Part shown: piece after piece, positions 16,635 to 24,916 of the stretch
Layout: every line of letters begins with the position of its first letter
How positions within the stretch are numbered: position 1 is the stretch's first letter
Assembly (NCBI RefSeq): GCF_007829815.1
Contig: NZ_VIWT01000005.1
Coordinates: 186,001 to 250,000, forward strand
DNA from: Kitasatospora viridis
GTDB lineage: Bacteria; Actinomycetota; Actinomycetes; Streptomycetales; Streptomycetaceae
Length of the DNA: 64,000 nucleotides
Direction of reading: 5' to 3'
The notes under the pieces: model-generated
The model's database searches: none
The model's input: only the letters and a program-made list of their open reading frames with translations
Told to the model about the DNA's origin: nothing
Position numbers and translations under genes: made by a program

Positions 16635-16970
16635 ATGAGAGAGACGTTCCACGCCGACCTGCCCGACGTCACCCTCGCCGGTGTGATGCAGGGGCTGAGC
16701 GACCCGCTCAGGCTCCGGATCGTCGACCTGCTCGCCCGGCAGGGCGAGACCGAGTGCTCGCAGATCTACCAGGCCCTGGGCATCACCAAGTCGAACGCCT
16801 CGCACCACTTCCGGGTGCTGCGCGAGTGCGGGCTGATCCGGCGCACCCAGCAGGGCCAGCAGCAGAGCGCCAGGCTGCGCGCGGACGAGTTCGAGGAGCG
16901 GTTCCCCGGCCTGCTGGCGGCCGTGCTGGGCAACCTGGACCCCGAACCCGACCTCGTCCGCGCAGACTGA
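16635..16970 (+). CDS. ArsR-family winged-helix regulator
   Basis: 111 aa winged-helix protein: LAGVMQGLSDPLRLRIVDLLARQGETECSQIYQALGITKSNASHHFRVLRECGLIRRTQQGQQQSARLRADEFEERFPGLL. The KSNASHHFRVLRECGLI segment is the ArsR recognition helix. No clear cysteine metal site is visible (only single Cys in ETECSQ and RECG), so it may respond to a small organic molecule rather than a metal. A GAGAAGG site precedes the ATG. It diverges from the MFS exporter and probably represses it through the 89-bp intergenic region, which contains a CATTG-AAC-CATTG direct repeat at about 16563-16575. Its stop TGA lies in an exact TGACGNNNCGTCA palindrome shared with the convergent gene's stop. Confidence 0.88.
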   Translation: MRETFHADLPDVTLAGVMQGLSDPLRLRIVDLLARQGETECSQIYQALGITKSNASHHFRVLRECGLIRRTQQGQQQSARLRADEFEERFPGLLAAVLGNLDPEPDLVRAD

Positions 16971-16977
16971 CGCCGCG

Positions 16978-18183
16978 TCAGTTCGACAGCCCGGCCGCGG
17001 TGGTGGCGAGCTTCATCATGTACGGGGTCTCCTCGCCGTTGATCCCGGTGGGGTTGACCGAGTAGACCAAGGTCCGGGACAGGTCGCGGGTGGCGAACAC
17101 CCCGCTGGTCCAGCCCGGCCGCGAACCGGTCTTGCCCCAGAGCGTGACGCCGTGGAGCACGATGCTCTCCAGCCCCATGCTCATGCACGCGCGCGAACCG
17201 GGACCGGTCTCGCAGTGCGAGCTGTTGAAGTTGGGCACGTCCGGGACGGTGAAGAGCAGGGCCTGCTGGGCGGGCGGCAGCAGCTTGCCGCCGAACAGCG
17301 CGGTGAAGAGCCGGTCCAGGTCGCCCGAGCTGGAGATCAGCCCGCCCTCGGCCCACGGCCAGGGGCTCTGCTCCGTGACGTCGGCCCGGCCGGTGCTGCC
17401 GTCCGGCTCGGTGATGTTCAGGTACGGGTGCGCGTCCGGGTGCGGCAGGCGCGGGTCGTCCGCCTCCGGCACGGAGGTGTGGTGCAGCCCGAGCGGCCGG
17501 ATGATCCGCTGCTGCACCTGGTGCGCGTAGCTGTCGCCGGTGACCTTCTCGATCACCAGCCCCTCCAGGAAGGTGTTCATCCCGTTGTACTGCTGCGCGG
17601 TGCCGGGCTGGAAGCCCATCGGCTGGCCGGCCAGGCCGCCGACGATCTGCTCCGGCGTCCAGCTGTCGAACCGGTGGTCGGCGAACCAGTTGGTCGAGGG
17701 GTCGCCCCAGCCGACCGTGCCGCCCGGCAACCCACTGGTGTGGTTGAGCAGTTCGCCCACCGTGATCGGCGGGTAGTCGGCGGGCAGCACCCCGGGCAGG
17801 TAGTGCTGCACCGTCCCGTTCAGGTCCAACGTGCCCTCGGCGGCCAGCTGGAGCGCCACGGCGGCGCTGAACACCTTGGAGATCGACCCGATCCGGAACT
17901 CGCCGTCGGGGTTCACGTCGCCGGAGGTCCCGGTGAAGTGGCCGGCCTTCCCGGTCACCCGGACGAACGCCCCCGACACGACGTCACCGGGCCGGGCGGC
18001 GAGCACGGCGCGGATCGCGGCCGGGTCGAGCGGCGGCAGCGCCGTGCTCGCACCCGTGGCCGCCGGGGACGCGGCGGGCGCCGCGGCGAAGGCCGGCGCC
18101 CCGACGCCCAGCGCCAGCGACCCGGCGAGAGCGCCGGTCAGTGCGAGGGCGGTCCAACGGCTGCGAGCGGTACGGGTGTTCAC
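16978..18183 (-). CDS. Secreted serine beta-lactamase-fold hydrolase (D,D-carboxypeptidase/esterase-like)
   Basis: 401 aa from the GTG at 18183 (CCGGAGA upstream). A signal peptide (about 1-34, ending AFAAAP) is followed by a class C beta-lactamase/DD-peptidase fold. The nucleophile motif SISK is at 100-103. The third motif appears as WGKTGSRPGWTSG. At the second motif, usually YxN, the sequence reads QQYNGMN (Y199-N200-G201), with Gly where Asn is expected unless the alignment shifts. Members cleave D-Ala-D-Ala peptides, beta-lactams or esters; the substrate here is open. Converges with the ArsR gene, both stops falling in one palindrome. Confidence 0.85.
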   Translation of the reverse strand: MNTRTARSRWTALALTGALAGSLALGVGAPAFAAAPAASPAATGASTALPPLDPAAIRAVLAARPGDVVSGAFVRVTGKAGHFTGTSGDVNPDGEFRIGSISKVFSAAVALQLAAEGTLDLNGTVQHYLPGVLPADYPPITVGELLNHTSGLPGGTVGWGDPSTNWFADHRFDSWTPEQIVGGLAGQPMGFQPGTAQQYNGMNTFLEGLVIEKVTGDSYAHQVQQRIIRPLGLHHTSVPEADDPRLPHPDAHPYLNITEPDGSTGRADVTEQSPWPWAEGGLISSSGDLDRLFTALFGGKLLPPAQQALLFTVPDVPNFNSSHCETGPGSRACMSMGLESIVLHGVTLWGKTGSRPGWTSGVFATRDLSRTLVYSVNPTGINGEETPYMMKLATTAAGLSN

Positions 18184-18327
18184 GGTGTGGGTCTCCGGTC
18201 TGCGAGAGTCGTTCCTGGTTGCCGGGGACGAGTCTGCTGGGCCCGGCGGGGCCCGGCCATCCGGGAACGGCCCTGAACGATCCCCCACGGGAGGTGGGGG
18301 ATCCCCTGAGGGTCGGATGACGCGCCG

Positions 18328-18975
18328 TCAGGGGTGTGGGCGCCGCCGCAGTTCCCCCGCCTCGCCGCGCCAGGCGATCCGGCCGCGCTCCAGCACGTGC
18401 ACCAGGGCGCCCGGCGGGGCCCAGGCGGGCAGCGTGCGGGCCGTCAACAGGGCGGTTCGGCCCAGCAGTTCGGCGTGCAGGCGGGTCAGCACGGCGGGAG
18501 CCAGGCCGCGTTCCGGCTCGTCGAGCAGCAGCACCGCCGGGTCGGTGAGCAGCGCCCGGGAGAGCGCGAGGAGTTGCTGCTGCCCGCCGGAGAGGGTGCC
18601 CGCCTGCCGCCGGAGCAGCGGGCGCAGTTCGGCGAACGGCGGCTCCGGGCGCCCGGCACCGCCGAGGGCGAGGTGCTCGGCGACGGTGAGCGCGGGGAAG
18701 ACCGCGCGCCGGGCCGGCACCAGCACCACGCCGAGTGCCGCGGCCCGCCGGTGCGCGGGGACGGCGGTGATGTCCCGGCCGTCCAGCAGCACGGTGCCGG
18801 GCGCGGGCCGGGCCAGGCCGGCCAGCGACTCCAGCACCGCCGAGCGCCCCGAGCCGTTGCGCCCGATCAGGAACCCGAGCCGCCCCGCCGGCCCGTACAC
18901 GTCTACCCCGGCGAGCCGCACCACCTGACCCTCCCGCAGGTGCGCGCCGCGCAGCTCGATCCCGGCGCTCACCAC
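18328..18975 (-). CDS. livF: Branched-chain amino acid-type ABC transporter ATPase (LivF-like), Walker A Lys replaced by Arg
   Basis: 215 aa ABC ATPase, the last gene of a liv-type operon. It has a signature motif LSGGQQQLLALSRAL, Walker B AVLLLDEPERGLA, and ends with the short LivF-like tail. The Walker A reads GRNGSGRS (38-45): the invariant lysine that holds ATP phosphates is arginine (codon CGC on the coding strand). The partner ATPase LivG has a normal Walker A, so one composite site may be degenerate. It overlaps livG by 7 bp. Its stop lies in an exact TGACGNNNCGTCA palindrome (18318-18330). Confidence 0.88.
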   Translation of the reverse strand: MVSAGIELRGAHLREGQVVRLAGVDVYGPAGRLGFLIGRNGSGRSAVLESLAGLARPAPGTVLLDGRDITAVPAHRRAAALGVVLVPARRAVFPALTVAEHLALGGAGRPEPPFAELRPLLRRQAGTLSGGQQQLLALSRALLTDPAVLLLDEPERGLAPAVLTRLHAELLGRTALLTARTLPAWAPPGALVHVLERGRIAWRGEAGELRRRPHP

Positions 18976-19673
18976 AGCCGCCGCACCCGGGGGTCGGCCA
19001 GCACCCGCTCGACCGGCCCCGACGCGACCACCCGGCCCGCGTCCAGCACGTACGCCTCCCGGGCCAGCCGGGCGACCAGCGCCAGGTCGTGCTCGACCAG
19101 CAGCACCCCCACCCCCTCGCGCGCCGTCATCGCCAGCACCCGGGCCACCCAGGCCACCTGGGCGGCGTCCAGCCCCACCGACACCTCGTCCACCAGCAGC
19201 ACCCGGGGCGCCCCCGCCAGCGCCCGCGCCAGCTCCACCAGGCGCAGCACGCCGAGCGGCAGGCCCGCGGCCGGGCGCGCCGCCAGCGCGGTCAGGCCGA
19301 GCAGCCGCAGCACGCCCGCCGTCCGCGCCCGGGCCACAGCCGGCGGCACGCCGTGCTGTTCCGCGCCCACCAGCAGGTTCTGTGCCACCGTCAGCCCCGG
19401 GAAGACCGCCACCTGCTGGAAGGTGCGGGCCAGGCCGAGCCGCGAGCGGCGGTGGCAGGGCGCCCGGGTGACGTCGCGTCCGGCCAGCAGGATCCGGCCG
19501 GCCTCCGGACGGGCCGCGCCGCCCAGGCAGTCCAGCAGCACGCTCTTGCCCGCGCCGTTCGGCCCGACCAGCGCGGTGACCTGCCCGGCCGGCACGGCGA
19601 GGTCCACGCCGTCCAGCACGGCGACCCCGCCGAGCCGGCGCCGCACCCCCTCGGCGCGCAGCGCGGCGCTCAC
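18969..19673 (-). CDS. livG: Branched-chain amino acid-type ABC transporter ATPase (LivG-like)
   Basis: 234 aa. Walker A is intact (GPNGAGKS), with LGLARTFQQVAVFPGLTVAQNLL (Q-loop, a LivG hallmark), a family-type signature LPLGVLRLVELARAL in place of LSGGQ, Walker B RVLLVDEVSVGLD and the switch His in LLVEHDL. LivG-type ATPases pair with LivF to drive uptake of branched-chain amino acids, urea or other solutes. It overlaps the upstream permease by 4 bp and livF by 7 bp, so all three are translated together. Confidence 0.92.
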   Translation of the reverse strand: MSAALRAEGVRRRLGGVAVLDGVDLAVPAGQVTALVGPNGAGKSVLLDCLGGAARPEAGRILLAGRDVTRAPCHRRSRLGLARTFQQVAVFPGLTVAQNLLVGAEQHGVPPAVARARTAGVLRLLGLTALAARPAAGLPLGVLRLVELARALAGAPRVLLVDEVSVGLDAAQVAWVARVLAMTAREGVGVLLVEHDLALVARLAREAYVLDAGRVVASGPVERVLADPRVRRLW

Positions 19674-21550
19674 CCCGCCCCCGCCCGCCGCACCCGGCGG
19701 GCCCAGCCCGCGAGCCCGCCCGGCAGCCGGCCCACCACGGCCGCCAGCGCGCCGACCGCGACCGCCGACACGCCCGGGACGGTGGCCGCGTCCAGCCCGG
19801 TCAGCACGAACGGGGTCAGCACGGCCGCCGCCACGCTGTCCACGCCCGCCACCACGATCGCCGCGAACCAGACCAGCCCCTGCACGGGGTCGAAGACCGA
19901 GGCGTCGAACGCCCCGCCGGCCAGCGCGAGCAGCACCCCGCCCGCTCCGGCGAGCGCCGCGCCCAGCGCGAAGACCAGCAGCTTCAGCCCCGGCACCGGC
20001 ACCCCGGCCGCCCAGGCCCCGGCCTCGTGGTCGCGGGTGGCCAGCAGCGCCCGCCCCAGCCGTCCCCGCCGCACCGCCGCGACCAGCAGCACCCCCAGTC
20101 CGAGCACCACCAGCTCGGCCGCGTACAGCGCCCGGTCACCGCGCAGCGGCGCGGGCCGCAGCACCGTCAGCCCGGCCGTCGCGTACGGCTGTTCGAAGAC
20201 GAACCGGCTCAGCCCCACCGCCAGCGCGAAGGTGACCAGCGCCAGCACCAGCCCGCGCCGGTGCACCACCGGCCACCCCGCCAGCACCCCGATCGCCGCC
20301 AGCCCGAGCGCCGCGACCACCAGCGCCGCCCCGCTCGGCAGCTGGCCGGAGGCGAACTGCGCCGTGCCCAGCGCGCCGAGGCCGGCGAACGCGCCCTGGG
20401 CCAGCGAGACCAGCCCGCCGTCGCCGGTCACCAGCACGGTGGAGAGCAGCACCAGCCCGAGCCCGGGGACGGTCAGCACGGCCCGGATCCCGTCGCCGCG
20501 CAGCGCCAGCGGGGTGAGCAGCACGAGCACGACCAGGCCCGCCGACCACGAGTCCACCCGGGCCCGCACGGCCGTCGGTAGCGTCGTCGGAAGGGTCGGT
20601 GGCAGGGCCGTCGGCAGCGTTGGCAGCGGAGTGCCGCCGCCGAGCAGCCCCTGCTCGGCCGCGCCCCACGGCACCAGCGCGGCCACCAGCAGGGCGACGG
20701 CGAAGAGGTTGGACTGCGCGGCGTCCACCACCGGGCCGAGCGTGCCGGGCGGCCGCAGCCAGGTGAGCTCCGCCTGGCCGACGCCCAGCGCGAGCCCGAC
20801 GACCACCGCGACCGGCAGGCTGCGGAACCGGGCGGCGACCGCGACGGCCAGGGTCTCCAGCACCAGCAGCGGCAGGCCGTACGGGTCGAGCAGCACGAAC
20901 GGCGCCAGCAGCACGCCGACCAGACCCGCCGTCAGCGCGCCGAACGCCCAGCCGACGGCGCCCACCGCGTTCGCGTCCACCCCGGCGAGCTCGGCCAACC
21001 GGGGGTCGTCGGCCACCGCCCGGGCCCGGACGCCGAACCCGGTGAACCGGCCGACCGCCCAGACCACGGCGGTCACCAGCAGGACGGCCGCCAACTGGGC
21101 GACGGTGTCCAGCCGCAGCAGGTGGCCGCCGGGCAGGGTGAGGCTGCGCGCGGGCACGAGTGACGGCACGTCGGCCAGCGGCGCGGTGCCCCAGACGGCG
21201 GCCACCAGCCCGATCAGCAGCACCAGCACCCCGACCCCGGCCACCACCACCTCGCCCACCCCGGCGCCGCGCCGCCGCAGCGGACCGAAGACCAGCAGGT
21301 GCAGCAGCACCCCCAGCCCCGGTGCGACCAGCGCCAGGCAGAGCACCGCCCCCAGCCAGAGCGGCCAGCCCCGCACCACCACCAGCTCGCGCAGCAGGTA
21401 GGCGGTGAGCACGGCGATGCCGCCCTGCGCGAGGTTGAGCACACCGGTGAGCCGGTAGCAGACCACCAGCCCGACCCCGCTGAGCGCCGCCGCGCTCCCC
21501 ACGGCCACCCCTGCGAGCGCGAAGTCGATCGCCAGCCCGGGAGCGGCCAT
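19670..21550 (-). CDS. Fused LivH-LivM permease of a branched-chain amino acid-type ABC transporter
   Basis: 626 aa from the ATG at 21550; a GTG at 21580, 3 nt after the upstream stop, is an alternative. The first half (about 1-290) is LivH-like (VAVGSAAALSGVGLVVCYRLTGVLNLAQGGIAVLTAYL); the second half (about 330-620) is LivM-like (ALRGDGIRAVLTVPGLGLVLLSTVLVTGDGGLVSLAQGAFAGLGAL). They are usually separate proteins; here they are one chain joined by a Pro/Thr/Leu repeat linker (TPLPTLPTALPPTLPTTLPT, about 307-327). It would form the whole membrane channel with LivG and LivF. The binding protein is encoded divergently at 22846-24198. Confidence 0.9.
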   Translation of the reverse strand: MAAPGLAIDFALAGVAVGSAAALSGVGLVVCYRLTGVLNLAQGGIAVLTAYLLRELVVVRGWPLWLGAVLCLALVAPGLGVLLHLLVFGPLRRRGAGVGEVVVAGVGVLVLLIGLVAAVWGTAPLADVPSLVPARSLTLPGGHLLRLDTVAQLAAVLLVTAVVWAVGRFTGFGVRARAVADDPRLAELAGVDANAVGAVGWAFGALTAGLVGVLLAPFVLLDPYGLPLLVLETLAVAVAARFRSLPVAVVVGLALGVGQAELTWLRPPGTLGPVVDAAQSNLFAVALLVAALVPWGAAEQGLLGGGTPLPTLPTALPPTLPTTLPTAVRARVDSWSAGLVVLVLLTPLALRGDGIRAVLTVPGLGLVLLSTVLVTGDGGLVSLAQGAFAGLGALGTAQFASGQLPSGAALVVAALGLAAIGVLAGWPVVHRRGLVLALVTFALAVGLSRFVFEQPYATAGLTVLRPAPLRGDRALYAAELVVLGLGVLLVAAVRRGRLGRALLATRDHEAGAWAAGVPVPGLKLLVFALGAALAGAGGVLLALAGGAFDASVFDPVQGLVWFAAIVVAGVDSVAAAVLTPFVLTGLDAATVPGVSAVAVGALAAVVGRLPGGLAGWARRVRRAGAG

Positions 21551-21583
21551 CAGGCGGCCATCAGGGGGCGTCCGGGGCACTCG

Positions 21584-22132
21584 TCACGGGTCCGCCAGCA
21601 GGTCGGGCTCGCACACCGGGCACGGGGCCAGGCCGCGTTCGCGCACGGCGGCCGCGTCCACCGGGACGGCCCGGTCCTGGCCGGCCACCAGGGGGCAGCC
21701 GGGGCGGTGGCAGAGCGTGCCGCCGGGGGCGGCGACCAGGGTGGCGCCGAGGACGCCGGGGTCGGCCGCCGCCTCCGGGGCCGCCCAGCCGGTGGACGCG
21801 GCGGTGACGGGGGCGGGGGCGGTGGAGGCGTCGGTGGTGGGGGTGGCGGAGGCGGGCGTGGCGGAGGCGGGCGCGGGGCCTCGGGCGGCGACCAGGGCCA
21901 GGCCCCGCACAGCCGCCCAGACCACGCCGCCGGTGAGCAGGGCCGCGCCGGGCACGGTGGCGGAGGCGAGGTACGGTAGCTGGCGTGCCGTCAGGGACTC
22001 GCCGGAGACGGCGTACCAGCCGAGCACGCACAGCGCCGCGCCCACCGCCACCAGCAGCCAGCCGAGGCCGGTGCCGGCCAGCAGGCGGGCGGCGAGCGCC
22101 GAGGGTGACCGGTCGGGGCCGGTGCCGTCCAT
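21584..22132 (-). CDS. Membrane protein with a C-terminal four-cysteine motif
   Basis: 182 aa. Two or three hydrophobic segments (about 19-40, 55-78), an Ala/Thr/Ser-rich linker, then a short soluble end with CHRPGCPLV ... CPVC, a C-x4-C / C-x2-C arrangement with a nearby His that probably binds zinc. It is the first gene of the liv-like operon on this strand and ends 4 bp from the possible permease GTG start, so it is co-translated. I recall similar small zinc-motif membrane proteins next to liv-type transporters in Streptomyces. The role is unknown, perhaps assembly or regulation of the transporter. Confidence 0.7.
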   Translation of the reverse strand: MDGTGPDRSPSALAARLLAGTGLGWLLVAVGAALCVLGWYAVSGESLTARQLPYLASATVPGAALLTGGVVWAAVRGLALVAARGPAPASATPASATPTTDASTAPAPVTAASTGWAAPEAAADPGVLGATLVAAPGGTLCHRPGCPLVAGQDRAVPVDAAAVRERGLAPCPVCEPDLLADP

Positions 22133-22249
22133 CCGCTGCCCTCCTGTTGCGCGTGGTTCGCCGGTCGGCCTTCATAGTGTTACCCGCGTCATAGCTGATG
22201 CGGCGTCACCACGACCGAGAACCGGCACCACCGGGCGGAGAGAACCCTG

Positions 22250-22855
22250 ATGCGCACCCTGCCGACGGACCCCGTGCTCAAGGCGGTGGCGGCCGTGCTC
22301 GGCGCCGCACTGCTGGTGTCCTCCTGCTCCAGCGGCAAGAGCAAGAGCGCCGCGAGCTCCACCCCTTCGGCGGCGTCGTCCAGTGCGATGAGTGGGAGCG
22401 CGTCGGCTTCGGGGGCGGTTTCCGGGTCGGCGTCCGCGTCGGCGTCCGCGTCGGGGTCCGCTTCGGCTTCGGCGTCCGCCACCGGGACCGCGCCCGCCGA
22501 TGTGGCCGCCGCGACCACCCAGGTGACGCAGAACTGGCAGAGCTTCTTCTCGCCGAGCACCTCGCTCAGCGCCAAGGCCGCCCTGCTGCAGAACGGGCAG
22601 CAGCTCCAGGCGCTGCTCCAGGGCTTCGCGAGCGACCCCCGGGTGGGTCAGGTGAGCGCCCAGGTGACCAACGTCCAGTTCACCTCGGCGACCACCGCGA
22701 TCGTCACCTACAACCTCTCGCTCCAGGGGCAGACGGTGCAGCCGAACGCCTCCGGCCAGGCGGTGCTGGACAACGGCACCTGGAAGGTCTCGCAGGCCAC
22801 GCTCTGCGGCCTGGTCACGCTGAGCGGCGCCACCGGCCTGCCCGGGTGCAGCTGA
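22250..22855 (+). CDS. Lipoprotein with MTB12-like C-terminal domain
   Basis: 201 aa. The signal peptide ends in a lipobox (LLVSSC, Cys26), so the protein should be lipid-anchored outside the membrane. Residues ~30-80 are almost only Ser, Ala, Gly and Thr, encoded by a GCGTCGGC-type repeat, a flexible spacer. The C-terminal half (VTQNWQSFFSPSTSLSAKAALLQNGQQL ... ALCGLVTLSGATGLPGC) resembles the low-molecular-weight antigen MTB12 domain of mycobacteria. Two cysteines near the end may pair. It overlaps the binding-protein gene by 10 bp, so the two lipoproteins are made together and both probably serve the divergent ABC transporter. Confidence 0.78.
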   Translation: MRTLPTDPVLKAVAAVLGAALLVSSCSSGKSKSAASSTPSAASSSAMSGSASASGAVSGSASASASASGSASASASATGTAPADVAAATTQVTQNWQSFFSPSTSLSAKAALLQNGQQLQALLQGFASDPRVGQVSAQVTNVQFTSATTAIVTYNLSLQGQTVQPNASGQAVLDNGTWKVSQATLCGLVTLSGATGLPGCS

Positions 22856-24198
22856 TCCGGTGTCGGGCGGCGGCGGCCGGCCTCGCGGCGGCCGCGCTGC
22901 TGCTCGCCGGCTGCGGCACCCGGCTGCCCGCCCGGGACTTCGCGGCTCCCACGGTCGGCGCCTCGGCGGGCGCGGGAAACCCGGCGAGTGACACGGGTGT
23001 GACGTCCAGTCAGTTAAGAATCGGCATTATTACTTCGCTGACCAGCCCGCTCGGCACCGAGGTGCTCTCCGGTCCCCGCTACGGCGCGCTCGCCTTCTTC
23101 CAGGCCCTGAACGCCGCCGGCGGCCTGCACGGGCGCACCGTGCAGGTGTTCACCTGCGACGACGGTGGCAGCGGCATCGGCAACCAGAACTGCGCGCACC
23201 AGCTGATCGACCAGGACCAGGTCTTCGCCCTCACTGCCGGCAGCTCGCTGGACTACGCCGGCGCGCCCTACGTCAGCGGCAAGGCGGTGCCGGACGTCGG
23301 CGGCCAGCCGATCGGCACCGAGTACGACCGCTACCCGCACCTCTACGGCATCTACGGCAGCAACGCGCCGCGCGACGGCCGCAGCGTCGGCTGGGACGGC
23401 ACGCTCTACCAGAGCACCGAGGTCTACCGGTTCTTCAAGCAGCGGCTGAACGCCGACCGGGCCGCCGTGGTCGCCTACAACCAGGCCGACTCGCTCTCCT
23501 ACGCCCGCCAGGTCGCCCAGGGCCTGGCCGCCGAGGGCTACCACGTGCTGACCCGGACGCTGGACCTGGCCCTGCCCGCCTTCCAGGACGTCGCCACCGC
23601 GCTCGCCGCCGACCACACCCAGGTGCTCTTCGACGCCCTCGACACCCGCGGCAACACCGGCCTGTGCCAGGCCCTGGACGCCGCCGGCGTGCACCTGGCG
23701 GCCAAGGTCACCAACGTGCAGAACTGGGTCCAGACGGTGTCCCGCGACTACCAGTCGGCGCCCGGCTGCCGCTCGGTGCTCTGGGCCACCTCGGCCAGCC
23801 GCAACTACGCCGACACCTCCTACCCCGCCGTCTCCGCCTTCCGCGCCGCCATGCACCGCTACTACCCCGACCGCGAACCCCTGCTCTCCGCCTGGGAGTT
23901 GGAGGGCTGGGCGGCGGCCCAGTGGCTGACCGACGCGATCGCCTCGTGCGGCGCCGCACCGACCCGGGCCTGCGCCGAGCGGTTCATGAACCGCCCCCAG
24001 ACCTACGACGCCCACGGCCTGCTGATCCCCACCGACTTCACCCCCGAGCCGCGCCCGTCCGGCCTCACCCGCGCCTGCCTGAACGCCGCCCGTTGGCAGG
24101 ACACCACCCCGGGCGGCGGCCCCGGCACCTGGGTGACCCAGGTGCCGGACATGGACACCAACTGCTTCGACGTGCCCCAACTGGCGTACCAGCCCTGA
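22846..24198 (+). CDS. ABC transporter substrate-binding lipoprotein (LivK-like, periplasmic-binding fold type I)
   Basis: 450 aa from a GTG inside the previous gene (10-bp overlap); the frame is open further upstream only as a shadow. A lipoprotein signal (LLLAGC, Cys19-20 region) is followed by a Leu/Ile/Val-binding-protein fold: LRIGIITSLTSPLGTEVLSGPRYGALAFFQALNAAGGLHGRTVQV, TCDDGGSGIGNQNCAHQLIDQDQVFAL and a mid-protein hinge. It captures the solute outside the membrane and hands it to the fused LivHM permease. Because the liv operon runs divergently, expression is probably coordinated from the shared 118-bp promoter region 22133-22249. Several extra cysteines suggest disulfides. Confidence 0.88.
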   Translation: MQLIRCRAAAAGLAAAALLLAGCGTRLPARDFAAPTVGASAGAGNPASDTGVTSSQLRIGIITSLTSPLGTEVLSGPRYGALAFFQALNAAGGLHGRTVQVFTCDDGGSGIGNQNCAHQLIDQDQVFALTAGSSLDYAGAPYVSGKAVPDVGGQPIGTEYDRYPHLYGIYGSNAPRDGRSVGWDGTLYQSTEVYRFFKQRLNADRAAVVAYNQADSLSYARQVAQGLAAEGYHVLTRTLDLALPAFQDVATALAADHTQVLFDALDTRGNTGLCQALDAAGVHLAAKVTNVQNWVQTVSRDYQSAPGCRSVLWATSASRNYADTSYPAVSAFRAAMHRYYPDREPLLSAWELEGWAAAQWLTDAIASCGAAPTRACAERFMNRPQTYDAHGLLIPTDFTPEPRPSGLTRACLNAARWQDTTPGGGPGTWVTQVPDMDTNCFDVPQLAYQP

Positions 24199-24241
24199 GC
24201 GCTGGCGTGTTCGTGGCACCGCACCTCTACGCGCTGGTGCC

Positions 24242-24868
24242 TCAGTCGGCTTCGGGCGCGGGCGCGAGGAGCCCGTCGACGACGCGGTGGACCATGGCCA
24301 CGGCCGTGTCGTCGCCCAGGCGCAGCGCGGTGTTGGTGGCGTTGAGCACGGCGTCGAGTTGGAAGGCCGCGAGTTCGGGATCGAGCGCGGCGATCTCCCG
24401 CGCGGCGACGGCCTGGCGCAGCTCGGCGGCGATCAGCTCGCGCCAGGCCCGCTGCTGACCGGCCAACACGTCCCGCACCGGGCCCGGCCGGCTGTCGAAC
24501 TCGGGCAGGTTCGCCGCCCAGAAGCAGCCGCCCGCGAACAGCGGCTGTTCGGCGTAGGCGATCCACTGGTGGCCCAAGGCGCGCACCCGCGCGACCCCCG
24601 GCGGCCGCACCAGTGCGGGGCGCACCACGGCCTCCTCGAACGCCTCGCGCGCAGCCTCGACCACCGCCAGCTGGAGCTTCTCCTTCGTGGCGAAGAGCGT
24701 CTGGACGGTGCTCTTGCTCACGTTCAGGTCGGTCGCGAGCCGACCGAAGCTGAGCCCGGTGAGCCCCTCCAGTGACGCCGTGTCAACGGCGTGCCGGACG
24801 ATCGTCCGGCGGGACCGCGCGCCGCGCAGCAGGCGCCCGTCATGCACAACCTCGCTCATCGGCCTCAT
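24242..24868 (-). CDS. TetR/AcrR-family repressor
   Basis: 208 aa from the ATG at 24868 (another ATG at 24859 is equally possible; the frame extends further but over the promoter). The N-terminal HTH reads TIVRHAVDTASLEGLTGLSFGRLATDLNVSKSTVQTLFATKEKL, and the C-terminal domain has a TetR_C-like core (GGCFWAANLPEFDSRPGPVRD). It diverges from the SnoaL-like gene with an operator-like palindrome, CGTACGG-N4-CCGTACG, in the promoter. It probably represses its own gene and the SnoaL/DUF3237 pair. Confidence 0.88.
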   Translation of the reverse strand: MRPMSEVVHDGRLLRGARSRRTIVRHAVDTASLEGLTGLSFGRLATDLNVSKSTVQTLFATKEKLQLAVVEAAREAFEEAVVRPALVRPPGVARVRALGHQWIAYAEQPLFAGGCFWAANLPEFDSRPGPVRDVLAGQQRAWRELIAAELRQAVAAREIAALDPELAAFQLDAVLNATNTALRLGDDTAVAMVHRVVDGLLAPAPEAD

Positions 24869-24890
24869 CCTGCCACACCCTTGCGAAATA

Positions 24891-24908
24891 CGTACGGACG
24901 ACCGTACG
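24891..24908. promoter_or_regulatory. Probable TetR operator CGTACGG-N4-CCGTACG
   Basis: Perfect 7-bp inverted repeat with a 4-bp spacer (arms 24891-24897 and 24902-24908) in the 48-bp gap between the divergent TetR gene and the SnoaL-like gene (ATG 24917). The dyad size suits a TetR dimer and it would block both promoters. The site ends 8 bp before the ATG, where no clear ribosome site is seen, so that mRNA may be leaderless. Confidence 0.7.
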
Positions 24909-24916
24909 GTTACTTT

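Noticed and set aside
24200..24240. Possible terminator GGCACC/GGTGCC between the binding protein and TetR genes
   Set aside because: Only a 6-bp stem with a 15-nt loop; too weak to claim.
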